A DNA stretch of 64,000 nt from Belnapia sp. F-4-1 (GTDB lineage Bacteria; Pseudomonadota; Alphaproteobacteria; Acetobacterales; Acetobacteraceae), in the NCBI RefSeq assembly GCF_000802185.1, contig NZ_KN676113.1, positions 4,483,430 to 4,547,429 of the forward strand. The letters are read 5' to 3'. Shown piece after piece: positions 18,436-26,405 of this stretch (the stretch's first letter is position 1; every line of letters starts with the position of its first letter). The position numbers and the translations under genes are program-made. The notes below the pieces were generated by a model. The model was not told the origin of the DNA. It saw nothing but the letters and a program-made list of their open reading frames with translations, and ran no database searches.

Positions 18436-19995
18436 ATGAGCTGGCAGCCGGAGCTGGAGGACCTCGCCCGGCGCGAGGCGATGGCGCGCGCGATGGGAGG
18501 GCCGGAGAAGGTCGCGCGGCAGCATGCCGGGGGTCGGCTCACGGTGCGGGAGCGGGTGGACCGGATGCTGGATGCCGGGAGCTTCCATGAAGTGGGGACG
18601 ATCGCCGGCAAGGCCCGGTACGAGGCGGACGGGGAGCTGGCGGAGTTCACGCCGTCCAACTGCGTGATGGGGCGGGGCCGCGTGGACCGGCGGCCGGTGG
18701 TCGTCGTCGGCGACGACTTCACCGTGCGGGGCGGCAGCGCCGATGCGACGATCCGCGAGAAGCCGATCATGGCGGAGCGGATGGCGCGGGAGTTGCGGCT
18801 GCCGATCATCCGGATCATCGAGGGCTCGGGCGGCGGCGGCTCGGTCAAGACCATCGAGACCACCGGGCGGGCCAACCTGCCGGGCGGGATCGGCGGCGAG
18901 CAGATGTACCACCTCTCGGGCGACAACCTCTCGGTGGTGCCGGTGGTGGGCCTCGGGCTCGGCTCGGTCGCGGGGCTCGGGGCGGCGCGGCTGGCGGCGA
19001 CGCATTTCTCGGTGATGACCAAGGCCTCCGCGATGTTCGTCGCCGGGCCGCCGGTGGTGAATGCGCTGGGGCCGAAGCAGTTCACCAAGCAGGAGCTGGG
19101 CGGCTGGGAGACGCAGACGCGGGCCGGCTCGGTGGATCATGCGGTCGATACGGAGGAGGAGGCCTTCGCGGCGGCGCGCCGGTTCCTCAGCTACCTGCCC
19201 AGCTCGGTGCATGAGCTGCCGGCGCGGGGCGAATGTGCGGATGATCCTGTGCGGGCCGAGGAAGGGTGGCTATCGGCGATCCCGCGGGAGATCAGGAAGG
19301 CCTACCGGATCAGGCCGCTGATCGAGGGGATACTCGACCGCGGCAGCGTCTTCGAGATGGGGCGGTATTTCGGGCGCTCCGTCGTCACCGCCCTCGCCCG
19401 GCTCAACGGGCTGCCGGTGGCGGTGATCGCGGGCGACCCGATGTTCTATGCCGGGTCTTGGACGGCGGATGCCTGCGCCAAGATCATCCGTTTCGTCGAT
19501 CTCGCCGATACCTTCCACCTGCCGGTGGTCCACTTGATGGACTGCCCGGGCTTCATGATCGGTCTCGAGGCCGAGCAGCGCGGGACGATCCGCTGGGGCG
19601 TGCGCGCAATGGCGGCGATCAACCAAAGCCGGGTGCCCTGGTGCACGGTGATCCTGCGCAACGCCTTCGGCGTGGCGGGGGCGATCCACCAGCCGGCGGG
19701 GCGGTTCTCGATCCGCTATGCCTGGCCTTCGGCGCGCTGGGGGTCGCTGCCGCTGGAGGGCGGCATCGAGGCGGCCTACCGGGCGGATATCGAGGCGGCC
19801 GAGGATCCGCAGGCGGCGCTCGCCGGGATCGAGGCACGGCTGCAGAAGCTCCGGAGTCCGCTCCGGACGGCGGAGGCCTTCTGGGCGGAGGAGATCATCG
19901 ATCCCCGCCAGACCAGGCGCCTGCTTTGCGAATTCGCCGATTACGCCGAGAAGCTGCGGGAGCCAGGGCGGATCGGGCGCGGCGTGCGGCCGTGA
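18436..19995 (+). CDS. Acyl-CoA carboxylase, carboxyltransferase (beta) subunit
   Basis: A 519-residue carboxyltransferase of the propionyl-/methylcrotonyl-CoA carboxylase beta family. The N half includes ARRE-type start sequences and VVGDDFTVRGGS. Crotonase-like cores include IIEGSGGGGSVKTIE and, in the C half, HLMDCPGFMIGLEAE and AFGVAGAIH. It transfers the carboxyl group from biotin to an acyl-CoA. The start at 18436 follows GGAGGGA; ATG 18415 is less likely. No biotin carboxylase/BCCP (alpha) gene lies nearby, so the alpha partner must be elsewhere. It overlaps the DUF1028 gene by four bases. Confidence 0.92.
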   Translation: MSWQPELEDLARREAMARAMGGPEKVARQHAGGRLTVRERVDRMLDAGSFHEVGTIAGKARYEADGELAEFTPSNCVMGRGRVDRRPVVVVGDDFTVRGGSADATIREKPIMAERMARELRLPIIRIIEGSGGGGSVKTIETTGRANLPGGIGGEQMYHLSGDNLSVVPVVGLGLGSVAGLGAARLAATHFSVMTKASAMFVAGPPVVNALGPKQFTKQELGGWETQTRAGSVDHAVDTEEEAFAAARRFLSYLPSSVHELPARGECADDPVRAEEGWLSAIPREIRKAYRIRPLIEGILDRGSVFEMGRYFGRSVVTALARLNGLPVAVIAGDPMFYAGSWTADACAKIIRFVDLADTFHLPVVHLMDCPGFMIGLEAEQRGTIRWGVRAMAAINQSRVPWCTVILRNAFGVAGAIHQPAGRFSIRYAWPSARWGSLPLEGGIEAAYRADIEAAEDPQAALAGIEARLQKLRSPLRTAEAFWAEEIIDPRQTRRLLCEFADYAEKLREPGRIGRGVRP

Positions 19996-20648
19996 CCTTC
20001 TCGCTGATCGGGCGCTGCGCGCGGACGGGGCAGATCGGGGCGGCGGTCACGACCTCCTCCATCGCCGTCGGCAGCCGGGTGCCCTTCTGCGCGGCGGGCG
20101 TCGGGGCGGTGCTGACGCAGCACCGGACCGACCCCGGGCTGGGACCACGGGGGCTCGACCTGCTGCGCTCGGGCTGCGGGGCGGAGGCAGTGGTAGCGGC
20201 GCTGGTGGCGTCGACGCCGCACCATGCCTGGCGGCAGATCGCGGTGATGGATGCCGCCGGGGGGACGGCGCATTTCGACGGGGCGAAGGTGAAGCCGGAG
20301 CGGGGTGCGGCGCATGCCAAGGGGGTGGTGGCAATCGGCAACATCCTCGCCTCCGACCGGGTGCCGGGCGCGATGGCCGCGGCTTTCCTCGCCGCGCCGG
20401 AGCTGCCGCTGGCGGAGCGGCTGCTGCGCGGGCTGGAGGCGGGCGAGGCGGCCGGCGGCGAGCATGGGGCGGTGAGTTCGGCGAGCCTCATGGTCGTCTG
20501 GCGGGAGGCTTTTCCCTATGTCGATCTGCGGGTGGACAAGGCGGAGGCGCCGTTGCCGGCGCTCAGGGCGCTCTGGGATGAGTATGCACCTCTGGCGGAT
20601 GGTTTCCTCGCCCGGGCGCGGGAGCCGGAAGGCGCGCCGGTCATCTGA
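19992..20648 (+). CDS. DUF1028 family protein (Ntn-hydrolase-like)
   Basis: A 218-residue protein that begins with GTG inside the carboxylase stop (GTGA overlap). It has the DUF1028 hallmarks: TFSLIGRC at the N-terminus, GAAVTTSSIAVG, VGAVLTQH, and GNILASDRV in the middle. The family is thought to have an Ntn-hydrolase-like fold and is often found beside amide- or peptide-processing genes; no reaction is established. Translational coupling to an acyl-CoA carboxylase subunit is the only functional clue. Confidence 0.87.
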   Translation: MTFSLIGRCARTGQIGAAVTTSSIAVGSRVPFCAAGVGAVLTQHRTDPGLGPRGLDLLRSGCGAEAVVAALVASTPHHAWRQIAVMDAAGGTAHFDGAKVKPERGAAHAKGVVAIGNILASDRVPGAMAAAFLAAPELPLAERLLRGLEAGEAAGGEHGAVSSASLMVVWREAFPYVDLRVDKAEAPLPALRALWDEYAPLADGFLARAREPEGAPVI

Positions 20649-20707
20649 CATTGAACCGAATGGGGCGCGGATCGTTGGGCCGTTGGTCATTCAAGGAGAT
20701 CATCCGC

Positions 20708-21112
20708 ATGAGTTGGTTCGGTCGAATTCTCGATAAGCTGAAGGGGCATGCCCAGGCGGCACCCGCATCGCAGGACGGTGCAGCGGCCGCGCCGGCCCAA
20801 TCGCCAGGGCCGGCGGATGACGTTTCCGCCTCGGGCGGGGCAGCCAGCGCGGCGCCGATCGATGTGACGGGCATCCTCGACGGTTTGGCCTCGCAGCAGC
20901 GGCAGAAGCTCGACTGGCGGCATTCCATCGTCGACCTGATGAAGCTGCTGGAGCTGGACAGCAGCCTCGAGAACCGGAAGGAGCTCGCCAAGGAGCTCAA
21001 CTACACCGGGGATACGGGTGACTCGGCGGCGATGAACATCTGGCTGCACAAGCAGGTCATGACGAAGCTCGCGGCGAATGGCGGCAAGGTGCCGGCCGAG
21101 CTGAAGGACTGA
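20708..21112 (+). CDS. DUF3597 family protein
   Basis: A 134-residue protein. A short N-terminal amphipathic helix ([13 protein letters not shown]) is followed by an Ala/Pro-rich low-complexity linker (about 15-50) and a conserved C-terminal helical domain with [27 protein letters not shown] and [10 protein letters not shown], typical of DUF3597. Some relatives have an N-terminal link to LysM-like or stress proteins, but the role is unknown. The start at 20708 is set by AAGGAG nine bases upstream. It is separated from the DUF1028 gene by 59 bp. Confidence 0.85.
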   Translation: MSWFGRILDKLKGHAQAAPASQDGAAAAPAQSPGPADDVSASGGAASAAPIDVTGILDGLASQQRQKLDWRHSIVDLMKLLELDSSLENRKELAKELNYTGDTGDSAAMNIWLHKQVMTKLAANGGKVPAELKD

Positions 21113-21138
21113 ACCGGGTTCTGGACCCTTGCCGGGAC

Positions 21139-21157
21139 TGGCGGCAGAGTGCCGCCA
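21139..21157. promoter_or_regulatory. Perfect hairpin upstream of class III alcohol dehydrogenase
   Basis: TGGCGGCA-GAG-TGCCGCCA: 8-bp arms and a 3-nt loop, 27 bp after the DUF3597 stop and 23 bp before the dehydrogenase start. It could end the upstream transcript or act as an operator or leader hairpin for the dehydrogenase. No T-run follows. Confidence 0.45.
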
Positions 21158-21179
21158 AGACCGGCAGGGGGACAGCCTG

Positions 21180-22292
21180 ATGAAGACGCGCGCGGCGGTG
21201 GCCTGGGCGGCGGGAAAGCCGCTCAGCATAGAGACCATCGAGATCGAGGGACCGCGGGCGGGCGAGGTGCTCGTCGAGGTCAAGGCCACCGGGCTCTGCC
21301 ACACCGACCAGTACACGCTGAGCGGGCGGGACCCGGAAGGGTTGTTCCCGGCCATCCTCGGCCATGAGGGGGCCGGGATCGTGCGGGAGGTGGGCGCCGG
21401 CGTCACCAGCCTGAAGCCGGGCGACCATGTGATCCCGCTCTACACGCCGGAATGCCGGCAGTGCAAAACCTGCCTGAGCCAGCGCAGCAACCTGTGCACC
21501 GCTATCCGCGCCACCCAGGGCAAGGGGCTGATGCCGGACGGGACGAGCCGCTTCTCGTGCGAGGGAACGCAGGTGATGCACTACATGGGGTGCAGCACCT
21601 TCGCGAACTTCACCGTGCTGCCGGAGATCGCGCTGGCGAAAATCCGGGAGGACGCGCCCTTCGACAAGATCTGTTATATCGGCTGCGGCGTGACCACCGG
21701 CGTCGGCGCCGTCATCAACACGGCGAAGGTCTGGCCGGGCGCGAATGTCGCGGTCTTCGGGCTGGGCGGCATCGGGCTGAACGTGCTGCAGGGCGCGAGG
21801 ATGGTCGGCGCCGACAAGATCATCGGCGTCGACCTCAACCCGGCGCGGGAGGCGATGGCGCGCAAGTTCGGCATGACGCATTTCATCAACCCGAACGAGG
21901 TCGGCGCCGACAAGGTCGTGCAGGCGATCATCGACCTGACGGGGGGCGGCGCTGATTTCTCCTTCGAGTGCATCGGCAATACGAAGGTGATGCGGCAGGC
22001 GCTGGAATGCACGCATCGCGGCTGGGGCGAGAGCATCATCATCGGCGTCGCAGGCGCGGGCGAGGAGATCAGCACGCGGCCCTTCCAGCTCGTCACCGGG
22101 CGGAACTGGCGCGGCACGGCCTTCGGGGGCGCGCGGGGGCGGACGGATGTGCCGAGGATCGTCGACTGGTACATGGAGGGGAAGATCGACATCGACAGCC
22201 TCATCACCCACACCATGCCGCTCGACCAGATCAACCACGGCTTCGAGCTGATGGAGCGCGGGGAGAGCATCCGCAGCGTGGTCGTCTATTGA
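21180..22292 (+). CDS. frmA: S-(hydroxymethyl)glutathione dehydrogenase / class III alcohol dehydrogenase
   Basis: A 370-residue zinc alcohol dehydrogenase. It oxidises the formaldehyde-glutathione adduct and also reduces S-nitrosoglutathione. Catalytic zinc ligands lie in GLCHTDQYT and GHEGAGIV. The structural zinc loop is [16 protein letters not shown], and the NAD fold has GLGGIGLNV. The length fits class III (about 370). An AGGGGGA ribosome site precedes the start at 21180. No S-formylglutathione hydrolase gene follows. Instead the stop overlaps the start of a Bug-type binding protein (TGATG). Confidence 0.96.
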   Translation: MKTRAAVAWAAGKPLSIETIEIEGPRAGEVLVEVKATGLCHTDQYTLSGRDPEGLFPAILGHEGAGIVREVGAGVTSLKPGDHVIPLYTPECRQCKTCLSQRSNLCTAIRATQGKGLMPDGTSRFSCEGTQVMHYMGCSTFANFTVLPEIALAKIREDAPFDKICYIGCGVTTGVGAVINTAKVWPGANVAVFGLGGIGLNVLQGARMVGADKIIGVDLNPAREAMARKFGMTHFINPNEVGADKVVQAIIDLTGGGADFSFECIGNTKVMRQALECTHRGWGESIIIGVAGAGEEISTRPFQLVTGRNWRGTAFGGARGRTDVPRIVDWYMEGKIDIDSLITHTMPLDQINHGFELMERGESIRSVVVY

Positions 22293-23257
22293 TGCAGAGG
22301 CGCGCGCTGCTGGCGGGCGTCTTCGCCGCACCGGCCGTCGCGCGCGCCGAGGGCCCCTACCCCGACCGGCCGATCCGGCTGCTGATCCCCTGGCCGCCGG
22401 GCGGCACGAACGACATCGTCGGGCGGCTCGTCAGCGAGGGGATGGCGGCGCGGCTCGGGCAGCCGGTCGTCATCGAGAACCGCGGCGGGGCGGGCGGGAT
22501 GCTCGGGGCGGAGGCGGTCGCCAAGGCGGCGGCGGATGGGTACACGCTGGTGCTGGGCGGGAGCGGGAGCCTCACCATCACCAGCCTCGTCCAGGCCCGG
22601 GTGCCCTATGACGTCGCCACCGCCTTCGCGCCGGTCGGGCTGATGGGGGTGGGGCCGAATGTCGTCACCGTGCATCCTTCGGTCGCGGCACGGAGCCTGC
22701 CCGCACTGCAGGCGGCGGCGCGGGCGGCGGCACAGCCGCTGTCCTATGCCTCTCCCGGCGTCGGCAGCACGGGGCATGCGGCGGGGGCGATGATCGCGCA
22801 GGTGCTGGACGTGCCGATGGACCACATCCCCTATCGCGGGACGGGGCCGGCGCTGAACGACCTGATCGCCGGGCGGGTGCACGTCTTCACCAATGCGCTG
22901 GCGCCCTTGCAGCCGCATATCCAGTCAGGGGCGGTACGGGCACTCGCCATTGCCGGACGGCAGCGGAGCAGCGCCATGCCGGAACTGCCGACGACAGGCG
23001 AGCAAGGCTTCCCGCAGATCGAGGCGGCGACCTGGTTCGGGCTGCTGGCGACGGGCGGGACGCCACCGGAGCGCGTCCTCAGGCTGCACGCGGCGCTGAA
23101 CGCGGCGCTCGAGGATGCGGAGATCCGGCGGCGGCTGGTGGAAGGCGGGCTGGAGGTGCAGCCGAGCGCGAGCCCGGAGGAGTTCGCGCGGTTCTTTGCG
23201 GAGGACCGGGCAAGATGGGCGCCGGTGGTGCGGCGTGCGGGGATGCGGGTGGATTAG
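22292..23257 (+). CDS. Bug-family tripartite tricarboxylate-type binding protein
   Basis: A 321-residue periplasmic protein of the Bug (TctC) family. The signal peptide covers about 1-19 (RRALLAGVFAAPAVARA), followed by YPDRPIRLLIPWPPGGTNDIVGR, a sequence typical of the ligand pocket, and later IPYRGTGPALNDLIAGRV. Such proteins bind carboxylates, amides or other small ligands. No TctA/TctB membrane genes are present, so the transport partner is elsewhere. It is coupled to frmA by a one-base overlap, an odd pairing. Confidence 0.93.
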   Translation: MQRRALLAGVFAAPAVARAEGPYPDRPIRLLIPWPPGGTNDIVGRLVSEGMAARLGQPVVIENRGGAGGMLGAEAVAKAAADGYTLVLGGSGSLTITSLVQARVPYDVATAFAPVGLMGVGPNVVTVHPSVAARSLPALQAAARAAAQPLSYASPGVGSTGHAAGAMIAQVLDVPMDHIPYRGTGPALNDLIAGRVHVFTNALAPLQPHIQSGAVRALAIAGRQRSSAMPELPTTGEQGFPQIEAATWFGLLATGGTPPERVLRLHAALNAALEDAEIRRRLVEGGLEVQPSASPEEFARFFAEDRARWAPVVRRAGMRVD

Positions 23258-23377
23258 AGCCTGGTCGGCGGGAGGCTGGAACGGCCCGGGATCAGATGGA
23301 CCCGTCTGGTCGGAGTGATCAGCCCGCCGGAGCAACGAGCCGGAGCGGGGCCCGTGAGCCGAAGCGAATCCACCCGC

Positions 23378-25099
23378 TCAGGCCTCGGCATGGCCGAAGT
23401 CGGAAGTTTCCCGGAGCGGCCCCGTGCGCGCACCTTGCCGCAGCCCGGCCTGGACGCGGTCGATCAGCTCGGTGCGCTTGTAGGGCTTTCCTAGAACCTC
23501 CAGCGCGATCGCCTGCGGCCCGTCGATCGACATCTCGTCGTTGTAGCCCGTGGTCAGGATGACCGGTGTGGCGGGGGCGCGGTTGCGCACCTGCTCGGCC
23601 AGCACCAGCCCGTTGGCACCGCCCGGCATCAGCACGTCGGAGAAGACGAGGTCGAAGGCATCGCCGGCGGCTGCCGCCTCGTCGAAGGCACGGATAGCAT
23701 CCTCGGCGCTATGCGCGACGGCGACGCGGTAACCGGTCTCGGCCAGCGCCTCCCGCGCCATGTCGGCGATCTCGCGGCCGTCGTCCACGACGAGGATCAG
23801 CGGCACGCGGGCCGTCTCCTCGACGGCCCGGGGCTGGTAGCCGATCGGCCCGGCGCCGTCCGCCTCGTCCTCGGGAATGTGGCGGGGGAAGATCATCCGC
23901 ACGGTGGTGCCGCGGCCGGGCTCGCTCTCGATCTCCAGCCGGCCGCCGGATTGCTGTACGAAGCCATGCACCATGGCGAGACCGAGGCCGGTGCCGTGCT
24001 GCGGCCCCTTGGTGGTGAAGAAGGGCTCCGTCGCTCGCGCCCGGACATGGGGCGGCATGCCCACGCCCTCGTCGCTGACGCAGAGCAGCACATAGTCGCC
24101 GGGCTCGAGGTGGCGCGCGGCGGCGTCGCAGTTGAGGTGGATGGCGCGGGTGGTGACGGTGATCGCGCCGCCGCCGGGCGAGGCGTCGCGGGCATTCACC
24201 ACGACGTTGAGCAGGGCCATCTCCAGGTGGTTCACGTCGACCTTCACCATGGGCAGGCGCTGCTGCAGGCTGAGATGCAGCTCGGCCTTGTCGCCGACCG
24301 AGGTGCTGAGCAACTCCGAGAAGGAGTTCACTAGGTTGGTGAGGCTGACGCCCTTCGGCTCTAGCCGGGTGCGGCGGGCGAAAGCGAGGAGCTGGCGGGT
24401 CAGCTTGGTGCCGCGCTCGGTGGCGACCATGGCGGCCTCGTGGAAGCGCTGGAAGGTGCGGTCGTCGTGGCGCTTGGCCTTCAGCCGCTCCAGGCTGCCG
24501 TCGATGATGTGGAGCAGGTTGTTGAAGTCGTGCGCGAGGCCGGCGGTGAGCTGGCCGATGGCTTCCATCTTCTGCGCCTGGCGGAGCGACTGCTCGCTCT
24601 CCCGCCGCTTGGAGACGTCGAGCTGGGAGGCGAAGAAGAAGATCAGGTCCCCCTTCCGGTCGAAGACGGGGCCCATGAAGATTGCGTTCCAGAAGGGCGT
24701 GCCGTCGCGTCGGTAGTTGAGAATCTCAAGGGCGGTGGGGCGGCGCTCCTGGATCGCCTCGCGCAGCTGGCGGACGGAGGCGGGGTCGGTCCCGGCGCCC
24801 TGGAGGAAGCGGCAGTTGCGGCCGACGACCTCCTCTTCCTCGTAACCCGTGAGGTCGAGGAAGGCGTTGTTGGCGAAGGCAATGGGGCAGTCCTCCTGGC
24901 GGGGATCGGCCAGGATCATCGGCATGCGGGTCATCTCGACAGCGGCGAAGAAGACGCTGCCGCGCTCGTCGAGTGTGGTGTCGGAGATCTCGGCCTGACG
25001 CCAGTGATGGAGGCCGGGGCGGCCGAGCGGCTCCAGCGCGCCCTGATCCATCGCCGCATCCGCGGGGATGCCGGTGGCCGTCTTGGTCGCATCAGTCAA
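23378..25099 (-). CDS. Blue-light LOV-domain hybrid histidine kinase with receiver
   Basis: About 573 residues, no membrane segment. A LOV domain (about 47-165) has the photoactive Cys C96 in GRNCRFLQG, flavin contacts N128 and N138 (LNYRRDG, FWN) and Q159 in FFASQ, all intact. HisKA follows with H190 in GLAHDFNNLL, then an ATPase domain (NARDAS, DEGVGMP, GTGLGLAMV) and a C-terminal receiver (VVDD, phospho-acceptor D488, K538). It should form a flavin-Cys adduct in blue light and change its autokinase activity. The start is taken as TTG at 25099, with GGAG seven bases upstream; ATG 25189 would add 30 residues without a ribosome site. No output regulator lies next to it. Confidence 0.9.
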   Translation of the reverse strand: MTDATKTATGIPADAAMDQGALEPLGRPGLHHWRQAEISDTTLDERGSVFFAAVEMTRMPMILADPRQEDCPIAFANNAFLDLTGYEEEEVVGRNCRFLQGAGTDPASVRQLREAIQERRPTALEILNYRRDGTPFWNAIFMGPVFDRKGDLIFFFASQLDVSKRRESEQSLRQAQKMEAIGQLTAGLAHDFNNLLHIIDGSLERLKAKRHDDRTFQRFHEAAMVATERGTKLTRQLLAFARRTRLEPKGVSLTNLVNSFSELLSTSVGDKAELHLSLQQRLPMVKVDVNHLEMALLNVVVNARDASPGGGAITVTTRAIHLNCDAAARHLEPGDYVLLCVSDEGVGMPPHVRARATEPFFTTKGPQHGTGLGLAMVHGFVQQSGGRLEIESEPGRGTTVRMIFPRHIPEDEADGAGPIGYQPRAVEETARVPLILVVDDGREIADMAREALAETGYRVAVAHSAEDAIRAFDEAAAAGDAFDLVFSDVLMPGGANGLVLAEQVRNRAPATPVILTTGYNDEMSIDGPQAIALEVLGKPYKRTELIDRVQAGLRQGARTGPLRETSDFGHAEA

Positions 25100-25267
25100 T
25101 CGCGGTCTCCAACGGCCGGGCTCAGCCTCGGGAGGCCGGAGCGGTATGCAGATGGGGCTGGCGGAACATTTGCCCAGATGAACTTTCATGCATCGGAGGG
25201 TTGATGCTGGAAAGCGGATTTTCGCCTGCTACGCCAAGGGCATCACGATCTTTCAAACCACAGAAGG

Positions 25268-25279
25268 AACGTATACGTT
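25268..25279. promoter_or_regulatory. 12-bp palindrome in the divergent LOV-kinase / Bug promoter region
   Basis: AACGTATACGTT is a perfect palindrome within the 276-bp gap between the LOV kinase (left) and a Bug-type protein (right). Its position suits an operator for one or both genes. The rest of the gap (25100-25375) has a modest AT-rich stretch but no convincing -35/-10 pair. Confidence 0.35.
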
Positions 25280-25375
25280 ACACTCTCTCGCGAGATGCGG
25301 AATGGCCCCTGGCTGGTCCCGTTGCGCGGGGCGACCTATGCTGCCCCTACAAAACAAAAACGGGGAAGCGTTGCC

Positions 25376-26353
25376 GTGGATCGTCGTACCCTCCTGCTCG
25401 CCGGCGCTGGGCTTGCCGCGCCGCGCCTCGGCCTCTCCCAAGGTCAGGGTCCCTACCCTTCACGCCCGGTGCGGCTGATCGTGCCCTGGCCGCCGGGCCA
25501 GGCGACGGACCTGATGGCGCGGGTCGCGGCGCAGCAGATCTCGACGCAATGGGGTCAGCCTGTCGTTCCGGACAACAAGGCGGGTGCCGCGGGGATGATC
25601 GGGACGGATGCGGTCGCCAAGGCGGCGCCGGATGGCTACACAATCCTCGCCGCCTCGACCGGCCCGATCACCACTGCGCCGCTGGTGCAGCGGACGCCCT
25701 ATGATCCGGAGAAGGATTTCGCACCGGTCGCGATGATCGGCATCTCGCCCTACCTGCTGACGGTGACGAACAACTTCCCGGCGAAGGACACGGCGGAATT
25801 CATTCGCGTGGTGAAGGCCAATCCGGGGAAATTCACCTATGCTTCCTCCGGCACCGGGGCGGCGGCGCATCTCATCACCCTGATGTTCCTGAGCAGGACG
25901 GGGCTGACGGATACGGTGCATGTGCCCTTCCAGGGCAGCGGGCCGGCGCTGACCTCGGTGGTGGCCGGACAGGTGGATTTCGCCATCGACACGCTGGCGG
26001 CGACGGGGCCACTGGTGAAGCAGGGGGCGCTGCGCGCGCTCGGCATCACCCTCGGGGCCGGCAGCCCGCTGGCGCCGGGCATCGCGCCGCTCGGCAGCGT
26101 GCCGGAGGCGTCGGGCTTCGATGTCGGGGCCTTCGGCGGCTACATGATGCCGGCGGGAACGCCGCCGGAGATCGTGGCGAAGCTGGCCGAGGAGACCGGG
26201 CGGGCGATGGCAACGGATGAAGTGCGCTCGCGCCTCGCCGCCATCGGCTTCCAGCCGGAGCCGCGGGGCACGGCGGAATTCAGCGCCTTCCTCAAAACGC
26301 ACCGGGAGCAGTTCCGCCAGGTCATTGAGGCGAACCGCATCCGCGTGGAATAA
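25376..26353 (+). CDS. Bug-family tripartite tricarboxylate-type binding protein
   Basis: A 325-residue periplasmic binding protein. An N-terminal signal sequence with twin Arg ([20 protein letters not shown]) is followed by YPSRPVRLIVPWPPGQATDLMARV and VPFQGSGPALTSVVAGQVDF, as in TctC/Bug proteins. The start is taken as GTG 25376, with GGGGAAG upstream; ATG 25295 would place 27 atypical residues before the signal peptide. It is an orphan receptor without membrane subunits. It diverges from the LOV kinase and is 52 bp before the next binding-protein gene, with a sigma-54-like promoter in between. Confidence 0.9.
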   Translation: MDRRTLLLAGAGLAAPRLGLSQGQGPYPSRPVRLIVPWPPGQATDLMARVAAQQISTQWGQPVVPDNKAGAAGMIGTDAVAKAAPDGYTILAASTGPITTAPLVQRTPYDPEKDFAPVAMIGISPYLLTVTNNFPAKDTAEFIRVVKANPGKFTYASSGTGAAAHLITLMFLSRTGLTDTVHVPFQGSGPALTSVVAGQVDFAIDTLAATGPLVKQGALRALGITLGAGSPLAPGIAPLGSVPEASGFDVGAFGGYMMPAGTPPEIVAKLAEETGRAMATDEVRSRLAAIGFQPEPRGTAEFSAFLKTHREQFRQVIEANRIRVE

Positions 26354-26359
26354 CCCGGG

Positions 26360-26375
26360 TGGCACGGTGCGTGCT
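26360..26375 (+). promoter_or_regulatory. Sigma-54 (-24/-12) promoter candidate
   Basis: TGGCACG (26360-26366), four bases, then GTGCT (26371-26375). The spacing GG-N10-GC is exact, and only one base departs from the TGGCACG-N4-TTGC(A/T) consensus. A start site about 12 bases downstream would place the ribosome site and the ATG at 26406 in a sensible leader. With an intact NtrC in the same window, nitrogen control of the downstream operon is a natural inference. No clear NtrC enhancer pair was found upstream. Confidence 0.6.
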
Positions 26376-26405
26376 TTGGCAACGGCGGACAGCCGGAGCC
26401 AGGAC

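Noticed and set aside
25310-25325. TGGCTGG...TTGC upstream of the second Bug gene as a sigma-54 promoter
   Set aside because: The spacing is one base too long, and sigma-54 tolerates little change.
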